From UBA3263 sp964554665 (GTDB lineage: Bacteria > Bacteroidota > Bacteroidia > Bacteroidales > Muribaculaceae): a stretch of 64,000 nucleotides of DNA. The notes under the pieces are model-generated. The model saw nothing but the letters and a program-made list of their open reading frames with translations. It did not search any database and had not been told where the DNA came from. Positions within the stretch are counted from its first letter, which is position 1. Each line of letters opens with the position of its first letter. Positions 8,211 to 17,525 of this stretch are shown piece after piece. The stretch lies in assembly GCA_964554665.1 (NCBI GenBank), contig CAZKPP010000004.1, forward strand, positions 1-64,000, written 5' to 3'. The translations under genes were made by a program, and so were the position numbers.

Positions 8211-9206
8211 TTACTCAATTTTTTGGTCAAGTGCCTCTATGAGTTTTTCTTCAGATGGTAGTATCAATTTATACTTCGAAGCAAAAATTTGGCGAGCTTC
8301 GCTTAATATACTATATTTCACCAACGTTTCATCTTTATCCTTACACAAAATAATTCCAATTGTAGGGTTATCGTCGGGTTGGCGCTTTAAATCATCAAAC
8401 ATTCTGACATACATTTCCATCTGCCCGATATCCTGGTGCGTAAGTTTATCAGTCTTAAGATCAATCAGCACAAAACATTTCAGCAAGTAATTATAGAATA
8501 CCAGATCGACATAAAAATGCATAGTTTCAGTGCTAATACGCATTTGCCGGCCAACAAAAGAGAAGCCACGGCCCAACTCGAGCAAAAACTGCTCGATATT
8601 CGATATAATCGCTGACTCCAAATCACTTTCGAGAAATTTATCTTGTCCCTTAATGCCAAGGAACTCCATTACATAAGGGTCTTTGACAAAGTCATATTGA
8701 ACCAAAGGCTGTTTATGTTCAACCAATGAAGTCTGCGCCAACAACCTATGATATGCGTCGGTTTTGAGATTTCGCTCCAACACACGCACACTCCAATTAT
8801 TTTTTGAAGACTCTTCAATGTAGTAACGGCGTTCTTCTTCATTATCAAGCCTGACAATCAAGCGGATATGCGACCAGCTCAAAAGGCTACACAGTGTGTA
8901 ACTTTTTTCCTTATCGGGATAAACGAGATAAAAACGCCGACAATTTTTAAGATTCGCAACCGACATGCCGTCACCAAAATCCGAAGCAAGCGACTATGAC
9001 AATTTCTTAATAAGAAAAGAGCCATATTCAGCCCTATGAGCTCCGCGTTGCTCCTGCTCAACAATAAGTTTTCCAACCTCCCAGTAAGTTTGGGACATAA
9101 TTTTATTGATGGCCGAGTATGCCTTTGTACGAGCGTGCAGAAGCAGATTCTTTACTTCAACATAAAATTGAGATTCATGAAGAGGGGATGATATCGCTGT
9201 TTCCAT
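8211..9206 (-). pseudogene. YhcG/DUF1016 PD-(D/E)XK nuclease gene interrupted by an amber codon
   Basis: Two open stretches (9206-8994, 70 codons; 8966-8211, 251 codons) lie in one frame, separated by a TAG at 8996-8994 and nine sense codons (SLASDFGDG). Read through, they give a 331-codon protein. Its N-terminal DUF1016 half (YWEVGKLIVEQEQRGAHRAEYG) and C-terminal nuclease half are collinear with YhcG-type proteins. The nuclease motif looks intact (VDLVFYN followed by VLIDLKTDK). The expected residue at the stop is probably Gln, so one CAG-to-TAG transition explains the break. Family members are putative DNA-structure nucleases in defence or recombination. The downstream ATG at 8966 would give only a truncated protein. 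Confidence 0.85.
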
Positions 9207-9210
9207 AGCG

Positions 9211-9240
9211 CAAATATACTCATTTTTTTAATAAAGTCAA
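9211..9240 (-). promoter_or_regulatory. Promoter of the YhcG-type gene
   Basis: On the minus strand TTG (9240-9238), 19 nt, TATATTTG (9218-9211). The -7-type element ends only 4 nt before the ATG at 9206, so the transcript should be leaderless or nearly so. Confidence 0.6.
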
Positions 9241-9274
9241 GAGCGGGGTGGACCGAAAAGGCCCACCCCGCTCT
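9240..9274 (-). terminator. Strong GC-rich terminator hairpin after the DUF4493 operon
   Basis: A perfect 12-bp stem (9240-9251 AGAGCGGGGTGG with 9263-9274) closes an 11-nt loop that can pair two further bases. It lies 18 bp beyond the stop of the PCMD lipoprotein gene. T-rich sequence follows on both strands, so it may also work in the plus direction. Confidence 0.8.
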
Positions 9275-9291
9275 TCTTTCATCTTTTATTC

Positions 9292-11496
9292 TTAGTAGGG
9301 GGCGTAGATGAGTTCTACGTCGTCGACGTACATCAGGGAGCCTTCGCCACCTTCGAAATAGTCACCGAACTTCGAGGCGGTGAACACTACGCTCATGTAG
9401 GTCGGTTTGCCCTTGCCGGCGCGATAGTCGAGCGGAATAACCAGTTCCTGGAGCTGGCCGTCGGGACCGTAGGCGCTGTCGAGCACTTTTTCGCCATAGG
9501 CAACTATGCGGGAGTCGTCGGTGTTGAACAGGCGCTTCTGGTTTTCGGTGTAGACCACAAAGCCGTATTTGCCATTGTAGTCTGCGTCGGGTGCGCCATT
9601 GTCGGGAGCATCGAAGAGGGTAACGAAGATGTGGCCAATGTCGGTTGCGCCCTGGGCGATGTGAGTGCCGGCGCCTTTCTTATCGGCAGCGGCGGGGCGA
9701 TAGTTAACCCATGCGCGGAGAGCCACGGGGCGAACCTCGTCGGCCGGGAATGCGAATTCGTGGCCGAAGCCGATAACGCCGTTGGTGCCCACGGTCTTCA
9801 GATACTTGCCGAAGAAGAGGTTGCCGGCAGCGAACTTACCGATAGAGCCGATGCCCACGAACTGCGAACGCAGGCGAACCGAGTAGTTGCCGGAGTGCTT
9901 CATGTCGGTGCTCTTCTGGGTGAGGGTAACGCTCATGGTCGACGAGCCGTGGTTGCCCGAATCCCAAGCGCCGGATGCGCCCTGCGGCATGGGCATTTCT
10001 ACCTTGCCGTCGGTGTGCCAGCCTTCGAAGCTGTTGTTGGCAATCTGCGGGAGGTCACCGCGGGTCGAGAAGGTCATTATTTCGCCGAGGAATTCGGTGG
10101 GGTTAGCAGCAGTGCCGGAAACTGCACGGAACTTATAGTCAGCGCCGAGTTCCAGGCCGGTGAGAGTGGCATAGAACGACTGACCTTTGGCCAGGGCGGC
10201 GCGGGTGGTTGAGCCGCTGACGTAGGTCCAGTTTTCGGCATCGGCGGGGGTATATTGGAATCCGACGGATTCAACGCCATCTTGAGCCACAGTGCCGCTG
10301 AGGCGGGCGCTGGTATAGGTAACGTCGGCTTCGGTAACCGGGGCGGCAACGACGGGAGCCTGCGAAATGCGCAAGGTAATGTTAGCCGATGCGGATTTGC
10401 CGCTGTTGTCTACGGCCTCGATGCCGAAGATATACGGGTCGTCGCTGTTGGGAATGGCGTTCATGTAGGCGGCATCGAACACAATCTTAAAGAGTTCGCC
10501 GTCGTCAACCATTTCGGCTTCGGCATGAATGCCATAGCCGGCAAGCTGCTGCAGAACGGTTTCGGAAGCGCGCACAAGGTCGATTTCGGTAAAGTCACCG
10601 CAGTTTACAAGACCGCTGAGCACTACCGACTTCAGCGGCGATGCGGAGCACACATAAACCGAGTGGCGGCCAATGGTTCCGGCCTCGCCGGCAATGGGGG
10701 CCGACAGGTCGAAGGTGTAGCCCATAATCGACGGCGGGGGAGTGATGGTAATGGTTTCGCTAACGTCGATCATCGTGTCGTCAACCTCAATGGTAATCCA
10801 TGCAGCGCCTTCGGTTTCGTCGCCGGCGGAGGGATTGGCAATAATGTTGAGGATATATTCATGGGCCTGCTCAACGTTGGCAATGGTGCCGCGAACGGTT
10901 TTCTGCTCGCCTTCGTTGGTAAAGGTCATTACGTAGTCGAGCGAGGTTTCGCCTTCGGGCATCATGTAGTAACCCTTGCGGTCGTCTTGGCCGTCGAAGG
11001 TCAGTTCGCCGCCTTTGTGGCTAACGGTGAGGGAGTAGTCGGAAATGAGTTCGTCAACATTTTCGGGATACTTAACCGAAACCACAACGTTGGCAATCTT
11101 GCAGTCAACGGTGCACGAAATGCTGCCGTTTGCGGGCACGGTTACGGTTTCCTCGCCTTCAAACCAGCGGTCGGCAAAAGAGGCGTAGCTGAGCTTGCCT
11201 GCCCAGGCCTTTACGGTGTAGTCGCCGCTGAGCAGTTTAACGCCGTCGGCCGGAACTTCGCTAATGGAGCTGAACTTGCGCACAACGCCTTCCGACGAAT
11301 AAATCCAGATTTGGGTCGAGGCGGCCAGTTCGGCCTCGTTTTCGGCGCGGCTGACAGCAACTATGTTGGAGTTAACGTTAGCGGCAACGTGGAGTGTACC
11401 CTCGCCAACCGCAAGAGTCTGCTCTTCGGAGCAACTCGTCATAGCGCCGGCAACTGCGGCAGCTATACCCAAGAAGGGAAAGAATTTCATTTTCAT
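9292..11496 (-). CDS. DUF4493/PCMD-type surface lipoprotein
   Basis: The 734-residue protein starts with a lipoprotein signal peptide (lipobox TSC). Residues about 30-225 resemble DUF4493, a Bacteroidales surface domain of the fimbrillin-like type. The middle has beta-sandwich or fibronectin-like repeats. The last 250 residues, from NNSFEGWHTDG to the final YVDDVELIY, look like a PCMD (putative carbohydrate metabolism) domain with a carbohydrate-binding-type jelly roll. It is the last of four same-strand genes, 17 bp after the preceding one, and is followed by a strong terminator. Glycan or matrix binding at the cell surface is inferred from fold type only. Confidence 0.8.
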   Translation of the reverse strand: MKMKFFPFLGIAAAVAGAMTSCSEEQTLAVGEGTLHVAANVNSNIVAVSRAENEAELAASTQIWIYSSEGVVRKFSSISEVPADGVKLLSGDYTVKAWAGKLSYASFADRWFEGEETVTVPANGSISCTVDCKIANVVVSVKYPENVDELISDYSLTVSHKGGELTFDGQDDRKGYYMMPEGETSLDYVMTFTNEGEQKTVRGTIANVEQAHEYILNIIANPSAGDETEGAAWITIEVDDTMIDVSETITITPPPSIMGYTFDLSAPIAGEAGTIGRHSVYVCSASPLKSVVLSGLVNCGDFTEIDLVRASETVLQQLAGYGIHAEAEMVDDGELFKIVFDAAYMNAIPNSDDPYIFGIEAVDNSGKSASANITLRISQAPVVAAPVTEADVTYTSARLSGTVAQDGVESVGFQYTPADAENWTYVSGSTTRAALAKGQSFYATLTGLELGADYKFRAVSGTAANPTEFLGEIMTFSTRGDLPQIANNSFEGWHTDGKVEMPMPQGASGAWDSGNHGSSTMSVTLTQKSTDMKHSGNYSVRLRSQFVGIGSIGKFAAGNLFFGKYLKTVGTNGVIGFGHEFAFPADEVRPVALRAWVNYRPAAADKKGAGTHIAQGATDIGHIFVTLFDAPDNGAPDADYNGKYGFVVYTENQKRLFNTDDSRIVAYGEKVLDSAYGPDGQLQELVIPLDYRAGKGKPTYMSVVFTASKFGDYFEGGEGSLMYVDDVELIYAPY

Positions 11497-11513
11497 AGGG
11501 CTATTGCGGATGG

Positions 11514-12815
11514 TTAAGGATTAACAATGGTGAATTCGAGGGGGAGAACGTTACCTTCGTTGTCGGTAACGGTCATGATGAACTTAGCGGTGTTGGGGCC
11601 GAGCACCTGCAGCAGAGGCATGAACTCGGTAATGTTGAGCGTCAGCGAGGTTTTGTTTTTCACTTCGTCGCCAACGGGGAAGCCCAGGCCGCTGAGGCCT
11701 TCAAAGAACTGCTCATCGTTAACGAGCGAGAACTTGTCGGAGAGGCCTACGTTGGTCAGTTCCTCGGGGGTCAGGCCGTCGGTAGAGATAATCTGAACCG
11801 ACATGTCGGCTATGCCCTTTTCGGCATTGACAACCACGGTGTACTCACTCAGCTGGGTAGTGGTGTAGGTCTGGTTGTTCTGCAGAGTGCCGCCGAAAGT
11901 GATTGCCTTGTCGCTTACCGGAGGATTAACCACGGGGTCGTCGGGCCCGGGGCCGGGATCTTCGCCGCCGGAAATGTCGGGCAGCTTGCCGGGGTTATCA
12001 TCGTCGCCCATAACGTCTTCTTTGCCGGTGTCGACCGAGCCGTCGAGGTTTTCGTCAACGTAGGAGATGTCGATGCCGATTCCCGAGGGGTCAACGTTGC
12101 CGTTGGGCTCTTCGGGTTTGGGCAGCGAGCCGCTGGTTTCAAAGGTTATGATGCGGTGCTGACCTTTGGCAACGTCGCCAACGGTTTTGCGCTCCGAAAT
12201 GGGCTGGCCGTTGACGGTGCCTTCGAATGTTGCAACCAAAGTGCTCGAACCGTCGATAACGGCAAAGTAGCCGGCGCGCGATTCTGCAGGGGTGTATTCC
12301 AGGCGGCCTTCGTCGTTGGCAACAATGGTTACCTTAACGTCGTTGCCGATAACCTTGCGGAGATTGTCGCCGAACTTAACGGTAACCTTCATCGAGGAGA
12401 ATACGCACTTGATGGGGTCAACCTCGGTGAGCTCGCCGGCGGTAACGGTGAAGGGAGCCGAGGTACCTACGAAGTAGGGAGCGTCCCACTCGGCTTTGGC
12501 AACGTTGTGTGAGCGAACGGCAACTGTGTAGTTGCCTGCGGGGAGGTCAACGGTGCCTTTCATGTCGGAATATACGTATGAAGCGTAGGGCACTTCGGAA
12601 CCTTCGGCCATGAAGTCGACGATATAGCCAGATATATCGTAGTCGGCACGCGAGCGGGCGTTTTTAACGACTTTTTCGGCGTTGTTTACCTCAACTCCGG
12701 GTTTTGCCACCTGCCCTATGGATGAGGAGTCTGTTCCCATAAACATTTCCTCTTTGGCGCAACCGGCAAGGAGCGTGGCCGCAACCATCAGGGCTAATTG
12801 ATATTTTGTTTTCAT
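11514..12815 (-). CDS. DUF4493-type surface lipoprotein
   Basis: A 433-residue protein with a lipoprotein signal peptide (LLAGC, Cys at about 19). An N-terminal DUF4493-like domain is followed by a Pro/Asp/Gly-rich linker near residues 225-300 (repeated D-P-G and G-D-D runs) and a shorter C-terminal beta domain. Unlike its two neighbours it has no PCMD domain. The acidic linker probably extends the distal domain from the membrane. It lies between two DUF4493/PCMD genes with gaps of 17 and 33 bp, so all are probably one transcript and perhaps one surface assembly. Molecular function is unknown. Confidence 0.78.
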   Translation of the reverse strand: MKTKYQLALMVAATLLAGCAKEEMFMGTDSSSIGQVAKPGVEVNNAEKVVKNARSRADYDISGYIVDFMAEGSEVPYASYVYSDMKGTVDLPAGNYTVAVRSHNVAKAEWDAPYFVGTSAPFTVTAGELTEVDPIKCVFSSMKVTVKFGDNLRKVIGNDVKVTIVANDEGRLEYTPAESRAGYFAVIDGSSTLVATFEGTVNGQPISERKTVGDVAKGQHRIITFETSGSLPKPEEPNGNVDPSGIGIDISYVDENLDGSVDTGKEDVMGDDDNPGKLPDISGGEDPGPGPDDPVVNPPVSDKAITFGGTLQNNQTYTTTQLSEYTVVVNAEKGIADMSVQIISTDGLTPEELTNVGLSDKFSLVNDEQFFEGLSGLGFPVGDEVKNKTSLTLNITEFMPLLQVLGPNTAKFIMTVTDNEGNVLPLEFTIVNP

Positions 12816-12848
12816 TATGTGTGAATAATCGGTTGTTTATTGGAGGGA

Positions 12849-15242
12849 TTAGTAAACGAGGGTAATATCGTCAACATAGAAAGTTGCGCCGGTTGCATGC
12901 TGCTTGTGGTCGACAAACAAGCCGGTCGACAGTTTGCTGACATCCGACGAACTGAGTGTAGCCTTGTCCGACGAGCGGAACTTCACGCGCAGCTGAGCAG
13001 CCTTGGCCGAGTTGCGGGCATAGGTCAGCGGAATGGTGGTTTCGCTGTAGGAGCCGGCGTTGCCGTAGGTTGCGCTGCCGCCTGCAATAACGTTGCCGGC
13101 TGCGTCGAGCACTTCAATCTCGGCCAGTGCCTTGTCGCCGCTGTTGAACTCGGTGAACTTATACCAGAACTTCAGGGCCGAGGGACGCGAAGTGAAGTCG
13201 GTGCCATAGTTGGCGCCGCCCGAATAGCTGCCCAGGTAGAGTTCGCCGGCGGTTTGCACTTCGGGCTGTTTATTATAAGGAGTGCCGCCGGTAGCCTTCC
13301 AGCCCACGGTGCGGATGGCCGCAGCCTTGCCGCTGTGAGAGTCGGAGGTTTCAACCGTAGCTACGTGAATCGAGCGGCCGTCGAGAGAGTTTGCGGCTGA
13401 GGTGGTCAGGTCGTTGAGAGTGGCCCAGGGGGTTGCGGGGATGTAGCTGTCCATGCCGTAGGCGCCGCAGCTGATTGCTTTGGTCGACCATGATTCCATG
13501 TCGCCGTTGGCGAGCTGGGCAGCCTGCTCGGTGGTAACCTCAACTATGTTTGAGGGCATGTTGCCCACTTTGGCGCGAATCTTATAGGCGGTTGCAGCCT
13601 TGAGGCCCGACATGCGGTAGTCGTTGCCATCTTTGGCGGTGGTTGCCTTGCTGAAGTCGGTGCCATTGGTGGAATATTGAAGTTCCACGGGCTGGCCGGC
13701 CAGAGCAGACACATATTCAACCGATGCGAAGAGCGAAGTTGCGAAAACGTCGTTGGCCTTGATTGTCAGCACCGGGGGTTCGAGCACGGGAATGGTGATT
13801 TCCTCGGTGGTCATGCTGCCGCCGGTGGCCTTGAGCATCAGGGGCGAAGCGGCGTCCTGAGGAATGTTAACCGAAACGGTATAGACCTGCGACGAGCGGG
13901 TAGCGGCGTTAACGCTTGCAATGGTTGTTGGCTTGAAGATGCCGGTATTGGCCATGTACTGGAACTCGACAACATCCTGCAGGGGCGAGGAGCCGTTATA
14001 TTCCATCGTAACGTCTACGGTGGGGCTGTAGTCGTAAACAACGCCGTCGATAGCCTCAAGGGTCAGATTGAGTTTGTTAACCTTCAATCCGAAGCCGGTG
14101 GGCTCGGCAACCTTGCCGTTGTTGTCGGTAACGGTCAGCGAGAACATGTTGGGCGATGCGGTTTCGGCGGTGGCGTCGATGTTTTTGGTAACCTCCGAGA
14201 AGTCGAGCAGAGCATACTTGGAACCGTTGCGGAAGGTGGTTGCGCCGCGCAGGCCCATAGCTTCGAGGGCCGACAGCTGGCTGAGCGAGGCGGAAGCCAG
14301 GTCGATCTGTTCGGGCCAGCCCTTTTCGGTAATGGCGCCCGAGGTGACCAGCAGCGCGCTCTTGATTGCGCCCTTGGCGGTAACCTTCATGGTGGGCTTA
14401 ACCGTAAGAGCCGAACCTTCGACAACGTCGAGCACCTGGCCGTCTGTTACGCCTTCGAGAGTGATTTCGGGAGCAACGAGCGCCAGAATTTGGTCGGAGA
14501 TGTCAACGTCAACGTCTTCTTCGGTCAGGCCGTCGTCGTAGGTAACGGTGATGCCGTCAATGCTGCCGGCGCCGGTTGCAAGGCGCAGGGTTACTTTATA
14601 GCGGTGTTGGGCCTGAGCCTCGAAAGAGTAGGCTTCGGTGGTGCCGCTGACGCCATTGGGCTTGGTAAACGACAGGTCAACGGCAACGTGGCCGGGACGG
14701 GTGTAGACGTGGCGCGTTTCGTCGAGGGCAAACTCGGTGGAGTTATATGCGGTGCGGACCGTAGCCTTGATGTCGGTGAGGTAGTTGGTCAGAGATGCGT
14801 CGAATTCGAGGGTAACCATGGCTTTCGACGGCTTGGCAATCAGGTCAACTTTGGTTGCCTGACCTTCGGCAACAGAAAAATCGGTTGAGCCGAAAACAGC
14901 GGTTTTGCTGAAGCCTTCTTCTTCGGGGTTGCCGTATGATGCGGTCATGGTGTACTTGCCTACGGTGAACGCCTGACTGGGGTCGAAATCGTCGTAAGCA
15001 TAAGTGCGCTCCATAGAGCCGTCGGCCTTGGAGATAGTCAGAGTGAGGTCGTGAACGCTCAGTTCGTCGAACTCTGCTCGAGAGCCTGCGCTCGGCAACC
15101 CGACGACGGTAGCGTCGTAGGACACCGCGGGCATGATGGTACCGGTTCCGTTGCCTTCAAACATGCTTTCTTCGCTACAAGCGGAAAGTATCAGAAGAAC
15201 TGCGGCTCCGAATCCCAAACTCGAAAGTTTAAACTTCTTCAT
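12849..15242 (-). CDS. DUF4493/PCMD-type surface lipoprotein
   Basis: The 797-residue protein has a lipobox (LSAC, Cys near 22), an N-terminal DUF4493-like domain (about 30-240), several beta-sandwich segments including an APEITLEGV-type start, and a C-terminal PCMD-like domain. The last opens near LANGDMESW and ends YVDDITLVY, parallel to the end of the protein at 9292-11496. The two are clearly paralogous at both ends, pointing to gene duplication within the operon. A surface-exposed glycan-binding or fimbria-associated role is plausible, but no catalytic residues can be named. Confidence 0.8.
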   Translation of the reverse strand: MKKFKLSSLGFGAAVLLILSACSEESMFEGNGTGTIMPAVSYDATVVGLPSAGSRAEFDELSVHDLTLTISKADGSMERTYAYDDFDPSQAFTVGKYTMTASYGNPEEEGFSKTAVFGSTDFSVAEGQATKVDLIAKPSKAMVTLEFDASLTNYLTDIKATVRTAYNSTEFALDETRHVYTRPGHVAVDLSFTKPNGVSGTTEAYSFEAQAQHRYKVTLRLATGAGSIDGITVTYDDGLTEEDVDVDISDQILALVAPEITLEGVTDGQVLDVVEGSALTVKPTMKVTAKGAIKSALLVTSGAITEKGWPEQIDLASASLSQLSALEAMGLRGATTFRNGSKYALLDFSEVTKNIDATAETASPNMFSLTVTDNNGKVAEPTGFGLKVNKLNLTLEAIDGVVYDYSPTVDVTMEYNGSSPLQDVVEFQYMANTGIFKPTTIASVNAATRSSQVYTVSVNIPQDAASPLMLKATGGSMTTEEITIPVLEPPVLTIKANDVFATSLFASVEYVSALAGQPVELQYSTNGTDFSKATTAKDGNDYRMSGLKAATAYKIRAKVGNMPSNIVEVTTEQAAQLANGDMESWSTKAISCGAYGMDSYIPATPWATLNDLTTSAANSLDGRSIHVATVETSDSHSGKAAAIRTVGWKATGGTPYNKQPEVQTAGELYLGSYSGGANYGTDFTSRPSALKFWYKFTEFNSGDKALAEIEVLDAAGNVIAGGSATYGNAGSYSETTIPLTYARNSAKAAQLRVKFRSSDKATLSSSDVSKLSTGLFVDHKQHATGATFYVDDITLVY

Positions 15243-15275
15243 ACTATTGTTGATTGGTTTATAAAAATAATATCT

Positions 15276-16493
15276 TTAATAATGCGCCTTAACGCCATAT
15301 TTGCTGATTTTGAAACCCCTCGACGACTCGCCGACCGGCTGGCCCAGGAGGTTGAAGTACTTAACCGGTTTCTGCCCGGCACTGTGCTCGCGAATAGAGC
15401 CGGCCTGCGAGCAGTCGATATAGTCGGCGAAGTCCACTCGGGTCAGCGGGGTGCCATCCTCGGTGGCTATAGCCTGCAGCGGATAGCCGATAGTGGCGTC
15501 GTAGGTAATGTCGGTTACGCGCTCCACTTCAATTTCGGGTTCCTCGCCTTCGAGCCAGGCCGAGGTCTGATAGAGGGTTTCGAGGCCCCATTTGTCGACA
15601 CGCATCTCTTCGCGGTAGCATTCGGCGGGTTCCACGGAGTTTACAATGTCGTAGGTGGTTGTCATTGCATACGATTCGGTGCCGTCGGGGTCTACGCTCT
15701 CGCGGTAGCCGATGCAGACAATGGCATCTTCCAGACCCTGATAGAGGCCGGTCATAACGCAGTCGAAGTCGGCGCCTTCGCCGTAGGTAACGTTGATGTC
15801 GTAGTCGTAGTAGGGCAAATTGCCGTTGGGGTTCTCAAAGTGGGCCGTGGCGATGCGGTTATTGCCGGTATAGAGGTCGTCGATAGTAACTATCTGACCG
15901 TCGGTGCGGTCCCAGACGATGTCGGTATATTTCACCGTCGTGGCCCACGAACCGGCGGCATACATCAGTTCGCTGAACTCTATGGAGTTGGGTTTGATGG
16001 TGATTTTCTGCGTGGGGTCGTAGCGTCCCTGAAAGAGCACCGAAACGGTAACTTCGGCCACATCGCCGGCGGGGGTGCGGCGGATGGTGCGCCGGTAGCA
16101 GTTGCCCGGATAGGCTTTGCCTTCGTAGTAGTTGGTTTCAACGTTTGAGGTGATAACGCCGGTGCGTTCATCGTAGGTGCGCTCAAGCAGTCTCACGGCC
16201 TTCCACTCATCGCCAACGAGTTGCTCGGTGAAGACACGGATCTGCCGACCGTTGGCATAGGTGGTTTGGGTGCGTTGTTTAACGCCGTCGGCATCGATTG
16301 TGGTGGTTTCCACAGGCAACCCTTCGGCATTATATATAATGTAGTTATCGAAGCTGAAAACAAGGCTTTTACCGCTTTCCGACGGCTCGTAGACCGTCTG
16401 TTTCTGCGCCCTCCACACCGGCTCGGCGGCGAGGGTAAGAGCGGCCGGCGATGCAGCGCACGCCAGGAGGGTGAATAATAGCCTGGTAAGCAT
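15276..16493 (-). CDS. Secreted protein with a T9SS-like C-terminal tail, unknown function
   Basis: With the start at 16493 the 405-residue protein has a clean signal peptide (MLTRLLFTLLACAASPA...AAEP). The open frame extends to 16556, but a promoter at 16527-16556 lies inside that extension and rules it out. An intermediate ATG at 16517 is only about 10 nt from the promoter element and is less likely. The body has repeated Tyr/Asp/Thr-rich beta segments resembling proteins that read out query strings (YANGRQ, YDERTG). The C-terminus YFNLLGQPVG...GFKISKYG matches the shape of Bacteroidetes sorting tails (NLxGQxV...G). It heads the four-gene operon of DUF4493 proteins. Confidence 0.7.
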   Translation of the reverse strand: MLTRLLFTLLACAASPAALTLAAEPVWRAQKQTVYEPSESGKSLVFSFDNYIIYNAEGLPVETTTIDADGVKQRTQTTYANGRQIRVFTEQLVGDEWKAVRLLERTYDERTGVITSNVETNYYEGKAYPGNCYRRTIRRTPAGDVAEVTVSVLFQGRYDPTQKITIKPNSIEFSELMYAAGSWATTVKYTDIVWDRTDGQIVTIDDLYTGNNRIATAHFENPNGNLPYYDYDINVTYGEGADFDCVMTGLYQGLEDAIVCIGYRESVDPDGTESYAMTTTYDIVNSVEPAECYREEMRVDKWGLETLYQTSAWLEGEEPEIEVERVTDITYDATIGYPLQAIATEDGTPLTRVDFADYIDCSQAGSIREHSAGQKPVKYFNLLGQPVGESSRGFKISKYGVKAHY

Positions 16494-16526
16494 CAAATGT
16501 GAACGATGTTTAAGCATAATACGGAG

Positions 16527-16556
16527 CAAAGTTACAAAAATTTTTCGTAACGGCAA
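16527..16556 (-). promoter_or_regulatory. Promoter of the DUF4493 operon
   Basis: On the minus strand TTG (16556-16554), 19 nt, TAACTTTG (16534-16527). It supports a translation start at 16493, with a leader of about 30 nt, and excludes the longest open frame starting at 16556. Confidence 0.7.
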
Positions 16557-16610
16557 CCTTTTTACTCATTTTGTTCCCATTTAAGCTACAAAATTTGACA
16601 GTCTGACCTG

Positions 16611-17465
16611 TCAGTTGCGAAGGCGCCGCCACTCGTCGAGCTCGGCTTCGGTGAGCACCATAGCGAGCACCTGCTCGGGTGTGTGGGTCAGGCCCAGGCA
16701 GTCGAGATTGGCGGATTTGTCGCGCTTGGCCAGGCGCTGGCCGGCATCGTTGCGCAGCAGCGGAATGTGGGCATACTCAGGTGGCGCAAAGCCCAGCAGT
16801 TCAAAAAGATATATCTGCTGTGCGGCCGACAGCAGCAGGTCTTCGCCGCGAACCACTTCGGTTACTCCCTGCAGGGCATCGTCAACGGTGACGGCTAATT
16901 GATATGCCCAGCCGCCGTCGGCCCGGCGCACAACAAAGTCGCCGCAATCGCGGGCAAGGTTGACGCGCTGCGGCCCGAAGTTGCGGTCGGTGAATGCGAT
17001 GTCGCGGTCGGGGACCCACAGGCGCACCGAGTGGCGCCCGGCAGGCATTTCCACCCGACGGGGCATCCCTTCGGGCCGGCAGTTGCCTCCGTAGATTATG
17101 CGGCCGTCAGACTGATGCGGAGCCGACGACGACATTATGTCGGCGCGCGAACAGGTGCAGCCATAAATCACGCCCTGCTCGGCGAGGCGGTGGAGAGCGT
17201 CTTCGTAGAGCGCAAAGCGTTGGCTCTGATATTCAACGGGGCCGTCCCAGCCGAGGCCGAGCCATTCAAGGTCGGCAAGTATCCGGCGGGCAAACTCGGG
17301 GCGCGAGCGCTGGGTGTCGATGTCTTCGATGCGCACTATCCATTCGCCCCCTTGGCGCCGGGCCGACAGCCACGATTGGGCGGCGGCATAGACGTTGCCC
17401 AGGTGCATCCGGCCCGTGGGCGACGGCGCAAACCTTCCCCTGACTTTCCGGTTCGTCACATTCAT
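16611..17465 (-). CDS. gluQ: Glutamyl-Q tRNA(Asp) synthetase
   Basis: Truncated class I GluRS paralogue that attaches glutamate to queuosine at position 34 of tRNA-Asp instead of charging a tRNA end. The 284-residue length matches the family and lacks the anticodon-binding domain of true GluRS. It shows GRFAPSPTG (10-18), the HIGH-type HLGN (21-24), a zinc site C103-x-C105...Y125...C129 and a KMSKS-type KRDKS at 247-251. It diverges from tRNA-Arg/mnmA, giving a small tRNA-maturation neighbourhood. The ATG lies only 4 nt after a probable -7 element. Confidence 0.9.
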   Translation of the reverse strand: MNVTNRKVRGRFAPSPTGRMHLGNVYAAAQSWLSARRQGGEWIVRIEDIDTQRSRPEFARRILADLEWLGLGWDGPVEYQSQRFALYEDALHRLAEQGVIYGCTCSRADIMSSSAPHQSDGRIIYGGNCRPEGMPRRVEMPAGRHSVRLWVPDRDIAFTDRNFGPQRVNLARDCGDFVVRRADGGWAYQLAVTVDDALQGVTEVVRGEDLLLSAAQQIYLFELLGFAPPEYAHIPLLRNDAGQRLAKRDKSANLDCLGLTHTPEQVLAMVLTEAELDEWRRLRN

Positions 17466-17469
17466 TGTG

Positions 17470-17502
17470 CAAAATTACAAAAGAATTCTGAATAATTGCT
17501 AA
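17470..17502 (-). promoter_or_regulatory. Probable promoter of gluQ
   Basis: On the minus strand TAATTTTG (17477-17470) fits the -7-type consensus. The upstream element is weak (TTAG at 17502-17499, spacing 21). The gluQ ATG begins 4 nt after the element, implying a leaderless or very short leader. Confidence 0.5.
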
Positions 17503-17525
17503 AGTTTTATAACAGTTTTTTAGAA

